From Chryseobacterium sp. Tr-659 (GTDB lineage Bacteria; Bacteroidota; Bacteroidia; Flavobacteriales; Weeksellaceae): DNA of 64,000 nucleotides. Positions 1-8,832 of the stretch are shown piece by piece. The stretch spans positions 186,001 to 250,000 of the forward strand of contig NZ_VWWP01000007.1 in assembly GCF_011752975.1 (NCBI RefSeq), in the 5' to 3' direction. The position numbers and the translations under genes are program-made. The notes below the pieces were generated by a model that saw only the letters and a program-made list of their open reading frames with translations, was not told where the DNA came from and did no database searches. The number at the start of each line of letters is the position of its first letter. Positions within the stretch are counted from its first letter, which is position 1.

Positions 1-2876
1 GGAATGATATCAAAGCCCTGTTTGTTTCTTGCTACAGCAAATTCCACAATCAGAATGGCATTTTTAGCTAGAAGCCCAATCAGCATTACTAAAGCTACCT
101 GTGCATAGATATTATTATCCAATCCTGCCAGCACCAATGCGATATAAGATCCGAAAATACCTGTCGGAAGGCTTAATAGCACAGGCATCGGAAGAAGGAA
201 GCTCTCATATTGAGCTGCTAATAAAAGGTAAACAAACAGAAGACAGATCAGGAAAATATAAACAGTCTGGTTTCCTGACAGGATTTCTTCTCTCGTCATC
301 CCTGACCATTCAATATCAAATCCTCTTGGGAGTGTCTCTTTTGCCACACGTTCTACGGCAGCAATAGCATCTCCAGAACTGTAACCGTCTGCCGGTTCTC
401 CATTAATCATTGCTGACATATACATATTGTACCTCGTCAATACTTCGGGACCGTACACCTTCTCTATCGTAATGAATGTTGAGAAAGGAACCATTTCACC
501 CTTATCATTTTTTAAATATAGATTCAAAATACTTTCAGGGGTGTCTCTATGTTCCGGACTTGCCTGAACCATTACTTTATACATCTGGCTGAAACGGATA
601 AAATTAGTAGCATAATATGATCCCAGCATCGTCTGCAGCGTTGACATTGCATTGTCTACCGATACTCCTTTCTTCGCAGCCATATCATAATCCACATTAA
701 TCATATATTGAGGAAACGTAGCATCGAAACTGGTAAAACTGTTCTGCAGCTCTGGAGCTTCGTTCAGTTTTTTCACAAAGTCTTTGGTTATTTTATCTGT
801 ATTCTCGATGGTTCCACCTGTTCTATCTAATAAACGCAATTCAAAACCACTGGTATTTCCGAATCCGGGAACGGTAGGCGGAGCAAAAATTTCAATCTGA
901 GCATCTGCAATTCCTTTTGTTTTATCTGAAAGTTCTGTGATCAGATCATTGACTGAAATACTTCTTTCTTTCCAGTCTTTAAGATTAATCATCGCCATTC
1001 CGTAAGATGAACCTGCGATTTCTGTCACAATACTGTATCCGGCAAGGGTTGTTACGTTTTCCACGCCTTTTATTTTCTTTGCAATTACCGTTACTTCATC
1101 CAGCACTTTTTCAGTTCTTTCTACGGTTGCTCCCTGTGGAGTGGTTACACTTACGTATACCATTCCCTGATCCTCCATCGGGATAAAGCCTGTTGGCAGG
1201 AATTTGCTGGTCACAAAAGTAAGTCCGATGAATAGGAACAGTAATCCAAAAGTAATGGTGGTTCTTGTTGCAAATTTTGACAGTATTCCCACATAACTAT
1301 TGGTTAATCTGTCAAAGCCTGTATTAAAGCTCTGGAAGAAGCGGTCCACAATTGTTTTCTTCTTATGGTGATCATGCGGTTTTAAAATAATAGCACAAAG
1401 CGCCGGTGTAAGTGTTAATGCATTCACTCCTGAAATAACGATACTGATTGCCAGTGTTAATGAAAACTGTCTGTAAAAAACACCTACCGGGCCATCAAGG
1501 AAAGCCACCGGAATAAATACTGCAGACATTACAATGGTGATAGCTACTACCGCTCCTGCAATTTCTTTGGTTGCACTAATGGTAGCATCCATCGCATTCA
1601 TACCTTCTTCCATCTTTACGTGGACGGCTTCTACGACGACAATGGCATTATCTACTACAATTCCGATTGCTAAAACCAATGCAAAAAGGGTGAGTAAGTT
1701 CACTGAGAAATCCAGCATATTCATGAAGGCAAAAGTTCCTACAAGAGCTACCGGAACAGCCAGTACGGGGATTAGCGTAGAACGCCAGTCCTGAAGGAAT
1801 ATAAACACTACAATTCCTACCAGGATAAAGGCTTCGATAAGGGTTGTAAGTACCGCACTGATAGAGGCATCCAAGAATCTGGAAACATCATAAGCCATGT
1901 TATATTCCATCCCCGGAGGGAAAGAAGTCACTTTCAGCTCTTCCATTTTAGCTTTTACACTTTCAATTACTTCAGAAGCATTGGAACCGGGACGCTGTTT
2001 CATCATGATAGATGCGGAAGGTCTTCCGTCTGTTTTGGAAACCATTCCGTAATTCATAGCCCCAAATTCTACTTTGGCGATATCTTTCAGTTTTAAGATC
2101 GTTCCATCTACATCAGATCTGATAGGAACTTCCTCATATTGTTTAGGCTCAAAAAACTTCCCTTTGTATTTAATCACATATTGAAGCTGGCTGGAGGTTT
2201 TCCCTGATGTTTCACCTACTTTTCCGGGCGCTGCCGAAATATTCTGCTTTTGTAAGGAAGTAATAACTTCGTCTGCCGAAATATTGTAAGCCGCCATCTT
2301 CTGCGGATCAAGCCACACTCTCATTGAGTATTCTTTCTGTCCCATAATCTCGGCACGTCCTACTCCATCAATACGTTTCAACTCCTGAAGGACATTGATA
2401 TCCGTAAAGTTGTAAATAAACTGCTCATCCTGGCTCGGATCTGTACTCGTAATGTTGAGGTACATCAGCATACTGTTTACCTCTTTTTCTGTAGTTACCC
2501 CTGCTCTGATTACTTCTTCAGGAAGTTCATCAAGAATTGTGGTTACCCTGTTCTGAACGTTCACCGCTGCTACATCAGGATCTGTTCCTACTTCAAAAAA
2601 TACCTGAATAAGGGTAAGCCCGTCATTGGAAGTTACCGTAGACATATACGTCATTCCGGGAACTCCATTGATTGCACGTTCCAAAGGAAGAGCTACCGCA
2701 TTAGCGGATACTTCGGCATTAGCTCCGGTATATTTCGCTGTTACGGTTACCGAAGGAGGTACAATATCCGGAAACTGGGTAATCGGCATCTTTAGTAAAG
2801 CCATAATTCCCAGCAATACAAATAATATGGAAATAACCAACGAAAGAACCTTTCGTCTTATAAACATTTCTACCAT
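1..2876 (-). CDS. RND multidrug efflux pump inner-membrane subunit (HAE1/AcrB-like), 3' end cut by window
   Basis: Proton-driven exporter of the RND superfamily, the inner-membrane part of a tripartite pump. The reading frame starts at ATG 2876 (MVEMFIRRKVLS) and stays open for 958 codons to the window edge. AcrB-type pumps have about 1050 residues, so roughly the last 90 are missing. Visible family features: the N-terminal helix, PLERAINGVPGM in the porter domain, two blocks of membrane helices, and the helix-4 proton-relay motif GIVVDNAIVVVE. The second Asp of the AcrB DD pair is Asn here, a variant I recall in many RND proteins. The adaptor gene ends 28 bp upstream on the same strand, so the two form an operon. 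An outer-membrane TolC-type gene is expected beyond the window edge. The substrate cannot be read from the sequence. Confidence 0.93.
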   Translation of the reverse strand, partial: MVEMFIRRKVLSLVISILFVLLGIMALLKMPITQFPDIVPPSVTVTAKYTGANAEVSANAVALPLERAINGVPGMTYMSTVTSNDGLTLIQVFFEVGTDPDVAAVNVQNRVTTILDELPEEVIRAGVTTEKEVNSMLMYLNITSTDPSQDEQFIYNFTDINVLQELKRIDGVGRAEIMGQKEYSMRVWLDPQKMAAYNISADEVITSLQKQNISAAPGKVGETSGKTSSQLQYVIKYKGKFFEPKQYEEVPIRSDVDGTILKLKDIAKVEFGAMNYGMVSKTDGRPSASIMMKQRPGSNASEVIESVKAKMEELKVTSFPPGMEYNMAYDVSRFLDASISAVLTTLIEAFILVGIVVFIFLQDWRSTLIPVLAVPVALVGTFAFMNMLDFSVNLLTLFALVLAIGIVVDNAIVVVEAVHVKMEEGMNAMDATISATKEIAGAVVAITIVMSAVFIPVAFLDGPVGVFYRQFSLTLAISIVISGVNALTLTPALCAIILKPHDHHKKKTIVDRFFQSFNTGFDRLTNSYVGILSKFATRTTITFGLLFLFIGLTFVTSKFLPTGFIPMEDQGMVYVSVTTPQGATVERTEKVLDEVTVIAKKIKGVENVTTLAGYSIVTEIAGSSYGMAMINLKDWKERSISVNDLITELSDKTKGIADAQIEIFAPPTVPGFGNTSGFELRLLDRTGGTIENTDKITKDFVKKLNEAPELQNSFTSFDATFPQYMINVDYDMAAKKGVSVDNAMSTLQTMLGSYYATNFIRFSQMYKVMVQASPEHRDTPESILNLYLKNDKGEMVPFSTFITIEKVYGPEVLTRYNMYMSAMINGEPADGYSSGDAIAAVERVAKETLPRGFDIEWSGMTREEILSGNQTVYIFLICLLFVYLLLAAQYESFLLPMPVLLSLPTGIFGSYIALVLAGLDNNIYAQVALVMLIGLLAKNAILIVEFAVARNKQGFDII

Positions 2877-2904
2877 TGTAAATTGATTTAAAGATTATGA
2901 AAGG

Positions 2905-3993
2905 TTAATACTTCTTTTTGATTTTAATAATATCTCCGTCTTTCAGAGATTGTGTTCCTTCATATATGATTAAATCTCCTTTTTTAAGACCGCTTTCTAC
3001 GATATAAGAATCTCTCAGCGTAGTTCCGATCTTAATGTTGGTCATTTTCACTTTGTTTTGCTTATCCACAACAAAAACATAAGTCTTATCCTGGATGGAG
3101 AAGGTTGATTTCTGAGGAATAAGCATGGCATTGGCCTGATGCTCTGAAATAATAAGCTTCCCGGAGGTTCCGTGCTTGATGAGACGATCTGGATTCGGGA
3201 AAAGTACTTTATAGCGGATAGATCCGGTAGTTCTGTCGATTTCTCCCTCCGCCGTCTTTAAAGCACCGTTAAACTGATAATTTACTCCGTTAGGTAATGT
3301 CAATTCAATTTTCTGATGATTGCCGATCTTATCATTCGCTAAAAGCTCAAAATATAAATTTTCCGGGATCGAAAAGTAAGCGTATACTTCATTAAGCTGG
3401 GACAATGTGGTTAATAATGTACCATTTTCCACTAAACTTCCGTCTTTATGCGGGATTACGTCAATCACACCGTCAAAAGGCGCTGTAATTCTGGTAAAGC
3501 TTATTTTCTGAAGAACTGCTCTTTTCTCCGCATCTGCAAAGGCATGCTTTGCTTTAGCAGAGGAAAGCTTAGCTTTTACCATTTCCAATTCGTTGTTGGC
3601 TACAAACTTTTTAGCATGAAGGCTCTGGATTTGTTTCAGCTCTACTTCAGCAATGCGTACATCGGCTTCCGTTTGTTTTAAAGCTGCATTTGCTTTTAAA
3701 AGTTCCATTTGAAGTTCGGCATCATTGATCTTAAATAAAGCCTGCCCCTGATGTACAAACTGCCCTTCATTCACGTAAATATTCTGTATAATACCTCCGA
3801 TTCTGGAGCGCATTTCTACATTTTTCTTAGCCTGAATATCGGTTACAAACTGGTTGCTTACCAGTGTATCTTTTTCTTTGATTTCAAGAACGGGAACTTC
3901 TTTTTCTTTCTGGTTGTCTTTTTTCTTGTCTTTACTGCATGACACAGCGAATAATGTTGCAAAAATGCAAATTATTACGTTTTTAAAATACAT
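2905..3993 (-). CDS. RND efflux periplasmic adaptor (membrane fusion) lipoprotein
   Basis: Periplasmic adaptor linking the inner-membrane pump to an outer-membrane channel; 362 aa. The N-terminus is a lipoprotein signal with lipobox FAVSC (Cys about 19) followed by a Lys-rich linker. Then come the first lipoyl half-motif (about residues 58-92, ending in GQALFKIND), an alpha-hairpin of alternating Ala/Lys/Glu residues (about 93-165), the second lipoyl half (ITAPFDGVIDVI), a beta-barrel, and a C-terminal membrane-proximal domain ending KDGDIIKIKKKY. This domain order is that of AcrA/MexA. It lies 28 bp upstream of the pump gene on the same strand, which supports co-transcription. Confidence 0.93.
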   Translation of the reverse strand: MYFKNVIICIFATLFAVSCSKDKKKDNQKEKEVPVLEIKEKDTLVSNQFVTDIQAKKNVEMRSRIGGIIQNIYVNEGQFVHQGQALFKINDAELQMELLKANAALKQTEADVRIAEVELKQIQSLHAKKFVANNELEMVKAKLSSAKAKHAFADAEKRAVLQKISFTRITAPFDGVIDVIPHKDGSLVENGTLLTTLSQLNEVYAYFSIPENLYFELLANDKIGNHQKIELTLPNGVNYQFNGALKTAEGEIDRTTGSIRYKVLFPNPDRLIKHGTSGKLIISEHQANAMLIPQKSTFSIQDKTYVFVVDKQNKVKMTNIKIGTTLRDSYIVESGLKKGDLIIYEGTQSLKDGDIIKIKKKY

Positions 3994-4054
3994 TGTAAAA
4001 TGTTTAAGTTATAGAATTTTTCGTTAAAATAATCTGATTTCTAATAACTTATTC

Positions 4055-4387
4055 TTAATACAACTGGAGGAGATGGAGAAAGGATTTTACCCCGCAAATA
4101 GTAGATACCGCAATTTCAGGAAGTGTAATTTTTGGAATAACTTTTAATATTCCTGAAAAATCTGCAATGTTATGATCGTTTTTACGGGCTGCATGTTTTA
4201 CAATTTTTGAAGCTGCAGGCACAGCATGCGTGTTCATATCTGCTTCCTCATATACATCCAGAAGATGGATGTTATTTACATGGGGTACATGGGGAATATT
4301 CCGTAACGATTTTTCTGCCCAATTCGAGTTGAAAAGGGAAAAAACCAATAGGATATAGAATATGAAAAATGACTTCAGACCTGCCAT
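4055..4387 (-). CDS. Small secreted His-rich protein upstream of the RND operon, function unknown
   Basis: I do not recognise a family. It has 110 aa, begins at ATG 4387 and has an N-terminal hydrophobic segment (about residues 5-20) that looks like a signal peptide. The middle is rich in histidine (IPHVPHVNNIH, NTHAVP, VKHAARKNDHNI), about seven His within 45 residues. The gene lies 61 bp upstream of the adaptor gene on the same strand, so it may be the first gene of the efflux operon. A role in metal or substrate sensing is only a guess from the His content and position. It could also be a chance ORF, but there is no competing gene on the other strand. Confidence 0.5.
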   Translation of the reverse strand: MAGLKSFFIFYILLVFSLFNSNWAEKSLRNIPHVPHVNNIHLLDVYEEADMNTHAVPAASKIVKHAARKNDHNIADFSGILKVIPKITLPEIAVSTICGVKSFLHLLQLY

Positions 4388-4573
4388 GTCAATCAGAACA
4401 CATTTAGTTTTTCAGTAAAAACGATAGTGAGGCAAAAATAGGGATTTTTACCCGGAAACACGGTCCTTTAATTGTTAAAAAAACTTAAACAATGAGTAGG
4501 TGATGGATATTTTTAATCGCAAAAAGATTAAAATCGGAAATATTCAAATACGCAAAAATTTGTTGGAATGGTC

Positions 4574-5026
4574 TCAGAACAACCTGCTCAATACTCTGAA
4601 ACGGTAATCAAAAATATGTTCTAATTTCTTTTTAACAAAAAGGCTGTGGGCTATTTCTCCCAAAAACCCCATGGGAAGCTCATAATCTATTGTATCTCTC
4701 ATTAAAACACCTTCATCATTGGGAAAAAACTCATGATGGTGATTCCATAGTTTATATGGCCCTTTTTTCTGAAAATCAATAAAGCTTTTTTGAAAATCGA
4801 CGTGTGTAATTTCTGTCTGCCATTTCATTTTAATCCCAAATAAAGGAGAAACGTAATAATCAATAAGCATTCCTTCATAGATTTCATCATCTGTCATTTC
4901 TGTCAAAACTATAAAGCCCATGTCTTTGGGAGTTATTTCAGAAAGATTATTGGCAGAGGAGAAAAACTTCCATGCGGTTTCTATATCACAATGGAGCTGT
5001 TGTTCGCGGAAAAGCTTATGTTTCAT
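4574..5026 (-). CDS. SRPBCC family ligand-binding protein
   Basis: A 150-aa protein of the START/Bet v1-like helix-grip (SRPBCC) fold. The N-terminus (HCDIETAWKFFSSANNLSEITP) is the usual opening of this family. The middle has alternating strands (MKWQTEITHV, FIDFQKKGPYKLWNHHHEF) and the C-terminus has the long helix that closes the ligand cavity. There is no signal peptide, so it is cytoplasmic. Related proteins are annotated as cell-division inhibitor-like or polyketide-cyclase-like without proven function. The ligand is unknown. It lies 38 bp downstream of the L,D-transpeptidase-like gene and may be the end of that operon. Confidence 0.82.
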   Translation of the reverse strand: MKHKLFREQQLHCDIETAWKFFSSANNLSEITPKDMGFIVLTEMTDDEIYEGMLIDYYVSPLFGIKMKWQTEITHVDFQKSFIDFQKKGPYKLWNHHHEFFPNDEGVLMRDTIDYELPMGFLGEIAHSLFVKKKLEHIFDYRFRVLSRLF

Positions 5027-5064
5027 AGAGCATCAGAATTGAAGAACAAATGTATGACAAAGAT

Positions 5065-5712
5065 TTAATTATATATCCACATTAAAACAGGTTTTCCTGC
5101 TTTCTGAATCATAGGATCAATCTCCTTCATGGCATTATTGGAAACGGTAGGACAACCCCAGCCTTCCGGCGAGCCTTTTGGGAACACTTCGTCATCACTC
5201 ATCATATCCCAGGAATGAAAAACAATAACCCTTTTTAATGCATTACTGTTGGTTTCTTCAAGCCCATGCATCAGATATTTCACATTAATTCCCCAGTCGC
5301 TGTATCCTCTTCCTTGTAATTTGTACTTTCCCAACGATGAAAGATGGCTTCCGTCTTCATTACTAAATTCTGGATTACTTTTGGAATTGTCTCTGCTCCA
5401 CGAATTAGAACCACATCCATGTCCTACCAAGTATTTTTTCGAAACAGAATTGGTTTTAAAATCCCAGACAAAAAAACGTTTGATTCCGGAATGAAGGCTC
5501 ATATCGATCAGAATACAGAAATCCGTATTCCACTTCTTTGAGGTACAGAATTTCAAAGCTTCTTCTGCTTTTATTTTTATTCTGGAGAGATCTGCTTCAG
5601 GTTTTTTCTCTACAACAACGGGAACTTTGGCAGCTGATGGAACTTCTTTTTTATTCTGAGAGCATGAACCAACCGAAAGGAGAATAAACAGTGAGATATA
5701 AAATCCTTTCAT
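5065..5712 (-). CDS. Murein L,D-transpeptidase catalytic-domain lipoprotein (YkuD_2-like)
   Basis: Predicted lipoprotein of 215 aa with lipobox SVGSC (Cys 17), then a linker and a catalytic domain. The motif FHSWDMMSDDEVFP followed by GSPEGWGCPTVS matches the His and Cys catalytic elements of the YkuD_2 branch of L,D-transpeptidases, which act on peptidoglycan stem peptides. HGCGSNSWSRDNS lies upstream in the fold. It is 3 bp downstream of the DUF2459 gene, so the two are probably translated from one mRNA. Whether it crosslinks, trims or attaches lipoproteins to peptidoglycan cannot be told from sequence. Confidence 0.85.
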   Translation of the reverse strand: MKGFYISLFILLSVGSCSQNKKEVPSAAKVPVVVEKKPEADLSRIKIKAEEALKFCTSKKWNTDFCILIDMSLHSGIKRFFVWDFKTNSVSKKYLVGHGCGSNSWSRDNSKSNPEFSNEDGSHLSSLGKYKLQGRGYSDWGINVKYLMHGLEETNSNALKRVIVFHSWDMMSDDEVFPKGSPEGWGCPTVSNNAMKEIDPMIQKAGKPVLMWIYN

Positions 5713-5715
5713 ATC

Positions 5716-6399
5716 CTATTTATAATGTTGAAAAATTCCAAAATCTGAAGGGGTCCAGAGTGCTGCTTTCTGTCCGGCTGCTTTTAAAGCATTATTAGAC
5801 CACGTATTGCATGTATAAAGGAAACTGTAGGTCCCTTTAGCATCATAAAAGGCATCATTGTCACCATATACGGCATTTGTTGGAATTAATATAAATTTTC
5901 CGTTCTGATCTCTGTCAAATTTATCTTCCACAAATTTGACCAGTTGTTCATATTGACCTCTGCTGATCATGATCATTTTGCAGTCGTCTCCTTCTTTCAT
6001 GGTATTGTAATAGGTACAGTGCATGGCCGAATCACTTAACCAGAATGCTGCTTTAACTGCGGTTGAGAATTTAAGATCTGCCCAAGTGGGAGTATCAAGA
6101 TAGAAGCCTTTATCTCCCCAACCTATACCAATATACTGATAGTCTGTTCTTTTTGATTTAGTATCGGCAAAAGGAATTTTGGTACTCCAGTCCTGCACAT
6201 CGTTTTTTACAGGCATTACAATATCTGTGTGTACACCGTTCGTATAAATATAGATAGGAATTTCTTTCTTCTGACCGTCGTCTTTGGCAGAAACAGGAAT
6301 ATAAGGTATCAGCAAACCGAGAATCACATAAATAATCACAATTCCCAAAATAATCCCTACTATTTTCAGGATGTACATTAATATAACTTTCACCGTCAT
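5716..6399 (-). CDS. DUF2459/TIGR02117-type membrane-anchored protein
   Basis: A 227-aa protein with one N-terminal membrane helix (about residues 10-33) and an extracytoplasmic domain. Segments TNGVHTDIVMPV, YIGIGWGDKGFYL and CNTWSNNALKAAG recall the family called DUF2459 or TIGR02117, whose function I do not know. The conserved His in GVHTD and the Cys in YTCNTW resemble a cysteine-protease-like arrangement, but that is inference. ATG 6399 is used; a second Met lies 7 codons later. The gene is the first of the short unit with the L,D-transpeptidase-like lipoprotein 3 bp downstream, which suggests an envelope role. Confidence 0.78.
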   Translation of the reverse strand: MTVKVILMYILKIVGIILGIVIIYVILGLLIPYIPVSAKDDGQKKEIPIYIYTNGVHTDIVMPVKNDVQDWSTKIPFADTKSKRTDYQYIGIGWGDKGFYLDTPTWADLKFSTAVKAAFWLSDSAMHCTYYNTMKEGDDCKMIMISRGQYEQLVKFVEDKFDRDQNGKFILIPTNAVYGDNDAFYDAKGTYSFLYTCNTWSNNALKAAGQKAALWTPSDFGIFQHYK

Positions 6400-6757
6400 G
6401 TTTTTGAATAAAATTTAATCTTAATTTTTAGTAAAAGTATTTGTTTTAATCGGAAAAATGATTATATTTAGTTATGAAATATTCATAAATATGCGTAAAA
6501 ATACCAAATCCCAAAAAAGATTTAAAGTAAGAGTAAAAACTGCTCCTAAAAGAATACAAAAAAGACGTTGATTTTCGGTGAGATTTGATCTCCTGAAAGT
6601 CAATTTTTCTTTTTAGGAAAGGCTTTTCAAGCAACTTATTGTAAAAAATCTTAACCTCCTTAAAGCAGAAAACTTAAGGAATGGTCGATTATCAGCTTTA
6701 GTTTGGAACTTCACAAAATTCCGAAGAAGGGATCGTCACCAAAAGTTCAGGATAAAA
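6400..6757. other. Intergenic stretch of 358 bp, mostly without a recognised gene
   Basis: AT-rich spacer between the DUF2459 gene and queG. The only plausible coding content is a 26-residue very basic plus-strand peptide at 6491-6571, listed separately. A 62-codon minus-strand frame covers the same place and looks like chance. A 7-bp inverted repeat (TCCTTAA/TTAAGGA, 6657-6680) could be a weak terminator for queG. Confidence 0.5.
6491..6571 (+). CDS. Candidate small very basic peptide (26 aa)
   Basis: ATG 6491 to TGA 6571 encodes 26 residues beginning MRKNTKSQKRFKV and ending PKRIQKRR. By count 13 of 26 residues are Lys or Arg and none is acidic. That composition is unusual for random AT-rich frames and resembles small RNA-binding or ribosome-associated peptides. 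No Shine-Dalgarno is visible, which is normal in Bacteroidota. I do not recognise a family and cannot test conservation here, so the call is tentative. Confidence 0.3.
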   Translation: MRKNTKSQKRFKVRVKTAPKRIQKRR

Positions 6758-7696
6758 TCAGTCGGAAGGTTTCTGCAAAAACTCAATATTTCTCTTCAAG
6801 CCTGCAAATTTGGTTCTTTTCACGGGTGACTTTCTGAAGATTTCAGAGAAAATTTCCTGGGTAAGTTCTTTCCATTCTCCTTTTTTAAAGTTTTTCAACG
6901 CTTCATTCGGTTTGAAACGGGTTTGTTTATTGGGTGCGGAGAAGCGGTTCCATGGGCAGACATCCTGACAGATATCGCATCCGAACATCCAATCATCCAT
7001 TTTATCTTTAAAATAATCGGGAATTTCATTTTTGAGTTCTATTGTGGCGTACGAGATACAGCGGCTTCCATCAATAATTTTTTCGGAAACAATAGCATTG
7101 GTAGGACAGGCATCTATACATTTTCTGCATGTTCCGCAATGATCGGTTGTTTCGTGATCAGCAATCAGTTCCAGATCACAGATAATTTCGGCAAGAAAAT
7201 AAAAGGACCCGTTTTGTTTGGTAATGAGATTGGCATTTTTTCCTACCCACCCAATTCCTGACTTCTTTGCCCAGCTTCTTTCCATAATGGGTGCGGAATC
7301 TACAAAAACCCTGAACCCAAATTCTCCGATCTCATCCTGTAGTTCGGCCACCATTTCACGGAGAATTTCCTTGATTACTTCATGATAATCTTCTGCATAT
7401 GCATATTTGGATATCTTATAATTCTCCAGTACCGAAATTTTTTCTTCCGGAAAATAATTATAAGAAAGTGAAATCACAGATTTGGAACCTTCAACCAAAA
7501 GTCTCGGATCAAGTCTTTTATCGAAATGATTTTCCATATACTTCATCTCTCCGTTGAAGTTATTCTTAAGCCACTGCTCAAGGCGTGGTGCATCTTCTTC
7601 GAGAAAATCTGCTTTAGAAATACCACAACCCTGAAATCCAAAACTTTTTGCCTTGGATTTGATCAGTTGGGAATATTTTTCAGCGTTTACATTCAT
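6758..7696 (-). CDS. queG: Epoxyqueuosine reductase QueG
   Basis: Last step of queuosine synthesis in tRNA: reduction of epoxyqueuosine to queuosine, using cobalamin and two [4Fe-4S] clusters, in the cytoplasm. The 312-aa protein has GFQGCGISKADFL near the N-terminus, the conserved block VDSAPIMERSWAKKSGIGWVG, and two cluster motifs, CGTCRKCIDACP and CDICQDVCPW. The frame extends upstream to a Met at 7756, but ATG 7696 fits the family N-terminus (NAEKYSQLIK). A -7-like box lies between the two at 7709-7716, so the longer version would not be fully transcribed from it. Confidence 0.95.
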   Translation of the reverse strand: MNVNAEKYSQLIKSKAKSFGFQGCGISKADFLEEDAPRLEQWLKNNFNGEMKYMENHFDKRLDPRLLVEGSKSVISLSYNYFPEEKISVLENYKISKYAYAEDYHEVIKEILREMVAELQDEIGEFGFRVFVDSAPIMERSWAKKSGIGWVGKNANLITKQNGSFYFLAEIICDLELIADHETTDHCGTCRKCIDACPTNAIVSEKIIDGSRCISYATIELKNEIPDYFKDKMDDWMFGCDICQDVCPWNRFSAPNKQTRFKPNEALKNFKKGEWKELTQEIFSEIFRKSPVKRTKFAGLKRNIEFLQKPSD

Positions 7697-7708
7697 AATT
7701 TCACAGTG

Positions 7709-7716
7709 CAAAACTA
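7709..7716 (-). promoter_or_regulatory. Probable -7 promoter box of queG
   Basis: TAGTTTTG on the minus strand matches the Bacteroidota -7 consensus TAnnTTTG. It ends 12 nt before ATG 7696, leaving a very short leader. No clear -33 element is present. Confidence 0.4.
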
Positions 7717-7866
7717 AGATTATTTTATCAATCTTCCGATTTTCAAAACATACCATGTTTCATTTCTGTATCGGTTCCCTTCTGAAAAATTATGTTTTCA
7801 TTAAGATTTTTTTCAAAAAAAAATTGCGTAATTTCGTCTGGAATTTAATGTTTAAAACAAACAACT

Positions 7867-8166
7867 ATGTCTTTAATAGAAGTAATACAATCCGGAAACT
7901 ATGAATTAATAGACGTTCGCGAGCCAATGGAGCTTGAAATGGACGGAAATATAGATGGAGCTAAGAATATTCCTTTAGGTGAAGTAGAAGACAGACAGGA
8001 CGAAATCCTATCTATTGAAAAACCTGTGATCTTATTCTGCAGAAGTGGAAACAGAAGCGGAAAAGCATTGGAATACCTTAATTCTCAAGGATTAAAGGAC
8101 GGTTATAACGGCGGAGGCTGGGCTGACCTTAAGGCTGTTCTTGAAGCAAACAGAGGAACTTTTTAA
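7867..8166 (+). CDS. Single-domain rhodanese-like protein
   Basis: Cytoplasmic 99-aa protein made of one rhodanese domain. The signatures are IDVREPMELEMDGNIDGAKNIPLGE near the start and the active-site loop CRSGNRSGKA, where the Cys carries a persulfide in this family. GGWADLK near the C-terminus is also typical. Such small rhodaneses transfer sulfur or act in cyanide and sulfide metabolism; the acceptor here is unknown. A perfect terminator palindrome begins inside its last codons, so it is monocistronic. Confidence 0.92.
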   Translation: MSLIEVIQSGNYELIDVREPMELEMDGNIDGAKNIPLGEVEDRQDEILSIEKPVILFCRSGNRSGKALEYLNSQGLKDGYNGGGWADLKAVLEANRGTF

Positions 8167-8184
8167 AAAGTTCCTTTTTTTATA
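8154..8184 (+). terminator. Rho-independent terminator overlapping the rhodanese stop codon
   Basis: AGGAACTTTTT (8154-8164) is followed at once by its exact complement AAAAAGTTCCT (8165-8175) and a T tract. The TAA stop (8164-8166) sits in the loop of the hairpin. Confidence 0.75.
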
Positions 8185-8198
8185 TTTTTAATTGAGTT

Positions 8199-8816
8199 AT
8201 GAATCTGAAGGAGCGATTTGAACAGCTTTGCAGTTCTTTTACAGAAGATAAAAACTTAATAAGCAGTCTCTGGAAAGAAATTGAAACCCAATATTCCGGG
8301 AAAGGCAGATATTATCATGATCTTCTTCATCTTGAAAATATGTTCCGGGAACTTGAGGAGGTGAGAAGCCATATTTCTGACTTTACAGCAATTTCTTTTT
8401 CTGTATTCTATCATGATGTTATTTATGATGCTACCTCGAAATCCAACGAAGAAAAAAGTGCCAGGAAAGCTGAAAAAAGATTGAAAGAAATGGGAGCTGG
8501 TAATGATTATATAGAAAATATTTCAACTCAGATTCTGGCTACAAAACATCATCAAAGATCTGATAATGGTGATACGAATTATCTTTTGGATGCTGATCTC
8601 TCGGTGCTAGGAAAAGATCTCAGGACTTATTTAGATTATACTCAAAAGATAAGGAGGGAATACTCTATTTATCCAGACCTTCTTTATAAACCGGGAAGAA
8701 AAAAGGTACTCCAGCATTTCCTTGAACTTGAAAGTATTTTTAAAACAGAATATTTTAAAAGAAAATATGAAGCTCAGGCAAAAGAAAATATAGCTGCTGA
8801 GATTCAGTTATTATAA
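8199..8816 (+). CDS. Predicted metal-dependent HD-domain phosphohydrolase
   Basis: A 205-aa cytoplasmic protein of the HD superfamily. Metal-ligand motifs appear in the expected order: RYYHDLLHLENM (about residue 33), FYHDVIYD (about 70), LATKHH (about 113) and LLDADLSVLG (about 126). The C-terminal block IRREYSIYPDLLYKPGRKKVL is typical of the group once labelled COG4339. The substrate of this group is not established. A weak hairpin at 8833-8858 follows the gene. Confidence 0.85.
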   Translation: MNLKERFEQLCSSFTEDKNLISSLWKEIETQYSGKGRYYHDLLHLENMFRELEEVRSHISDFTAISFSVFYHDVIYDATSKSNEEKSARKAEKRLKEMGAGNDYIENISTQILATKHHQRSDNGDTNYLLDADLSVLGKDLRTYLDYTQKIRREYSIYPDLLYKPGRKKVLQHFLELESIFKTEYFKRKYEAQAKENIAAEIQLL

Positions 8817-8832
8817 TCACCTTAAAACAACG

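Noticed and set aside
101..2886. Plus-strand frames of 86-88 codons inside the RND pump gene
   Set aside because: They are antisense to a long, well-supported coding region.
6446..6634. A 62-codon minus-strand frame in the spacer before queG
   Set aside because: No recognisable motif, Ser/Phe/Tyr-rich composition typical of antisense AT-rich DNA, and it overlaps the more convincing basic peptide on the other strand.
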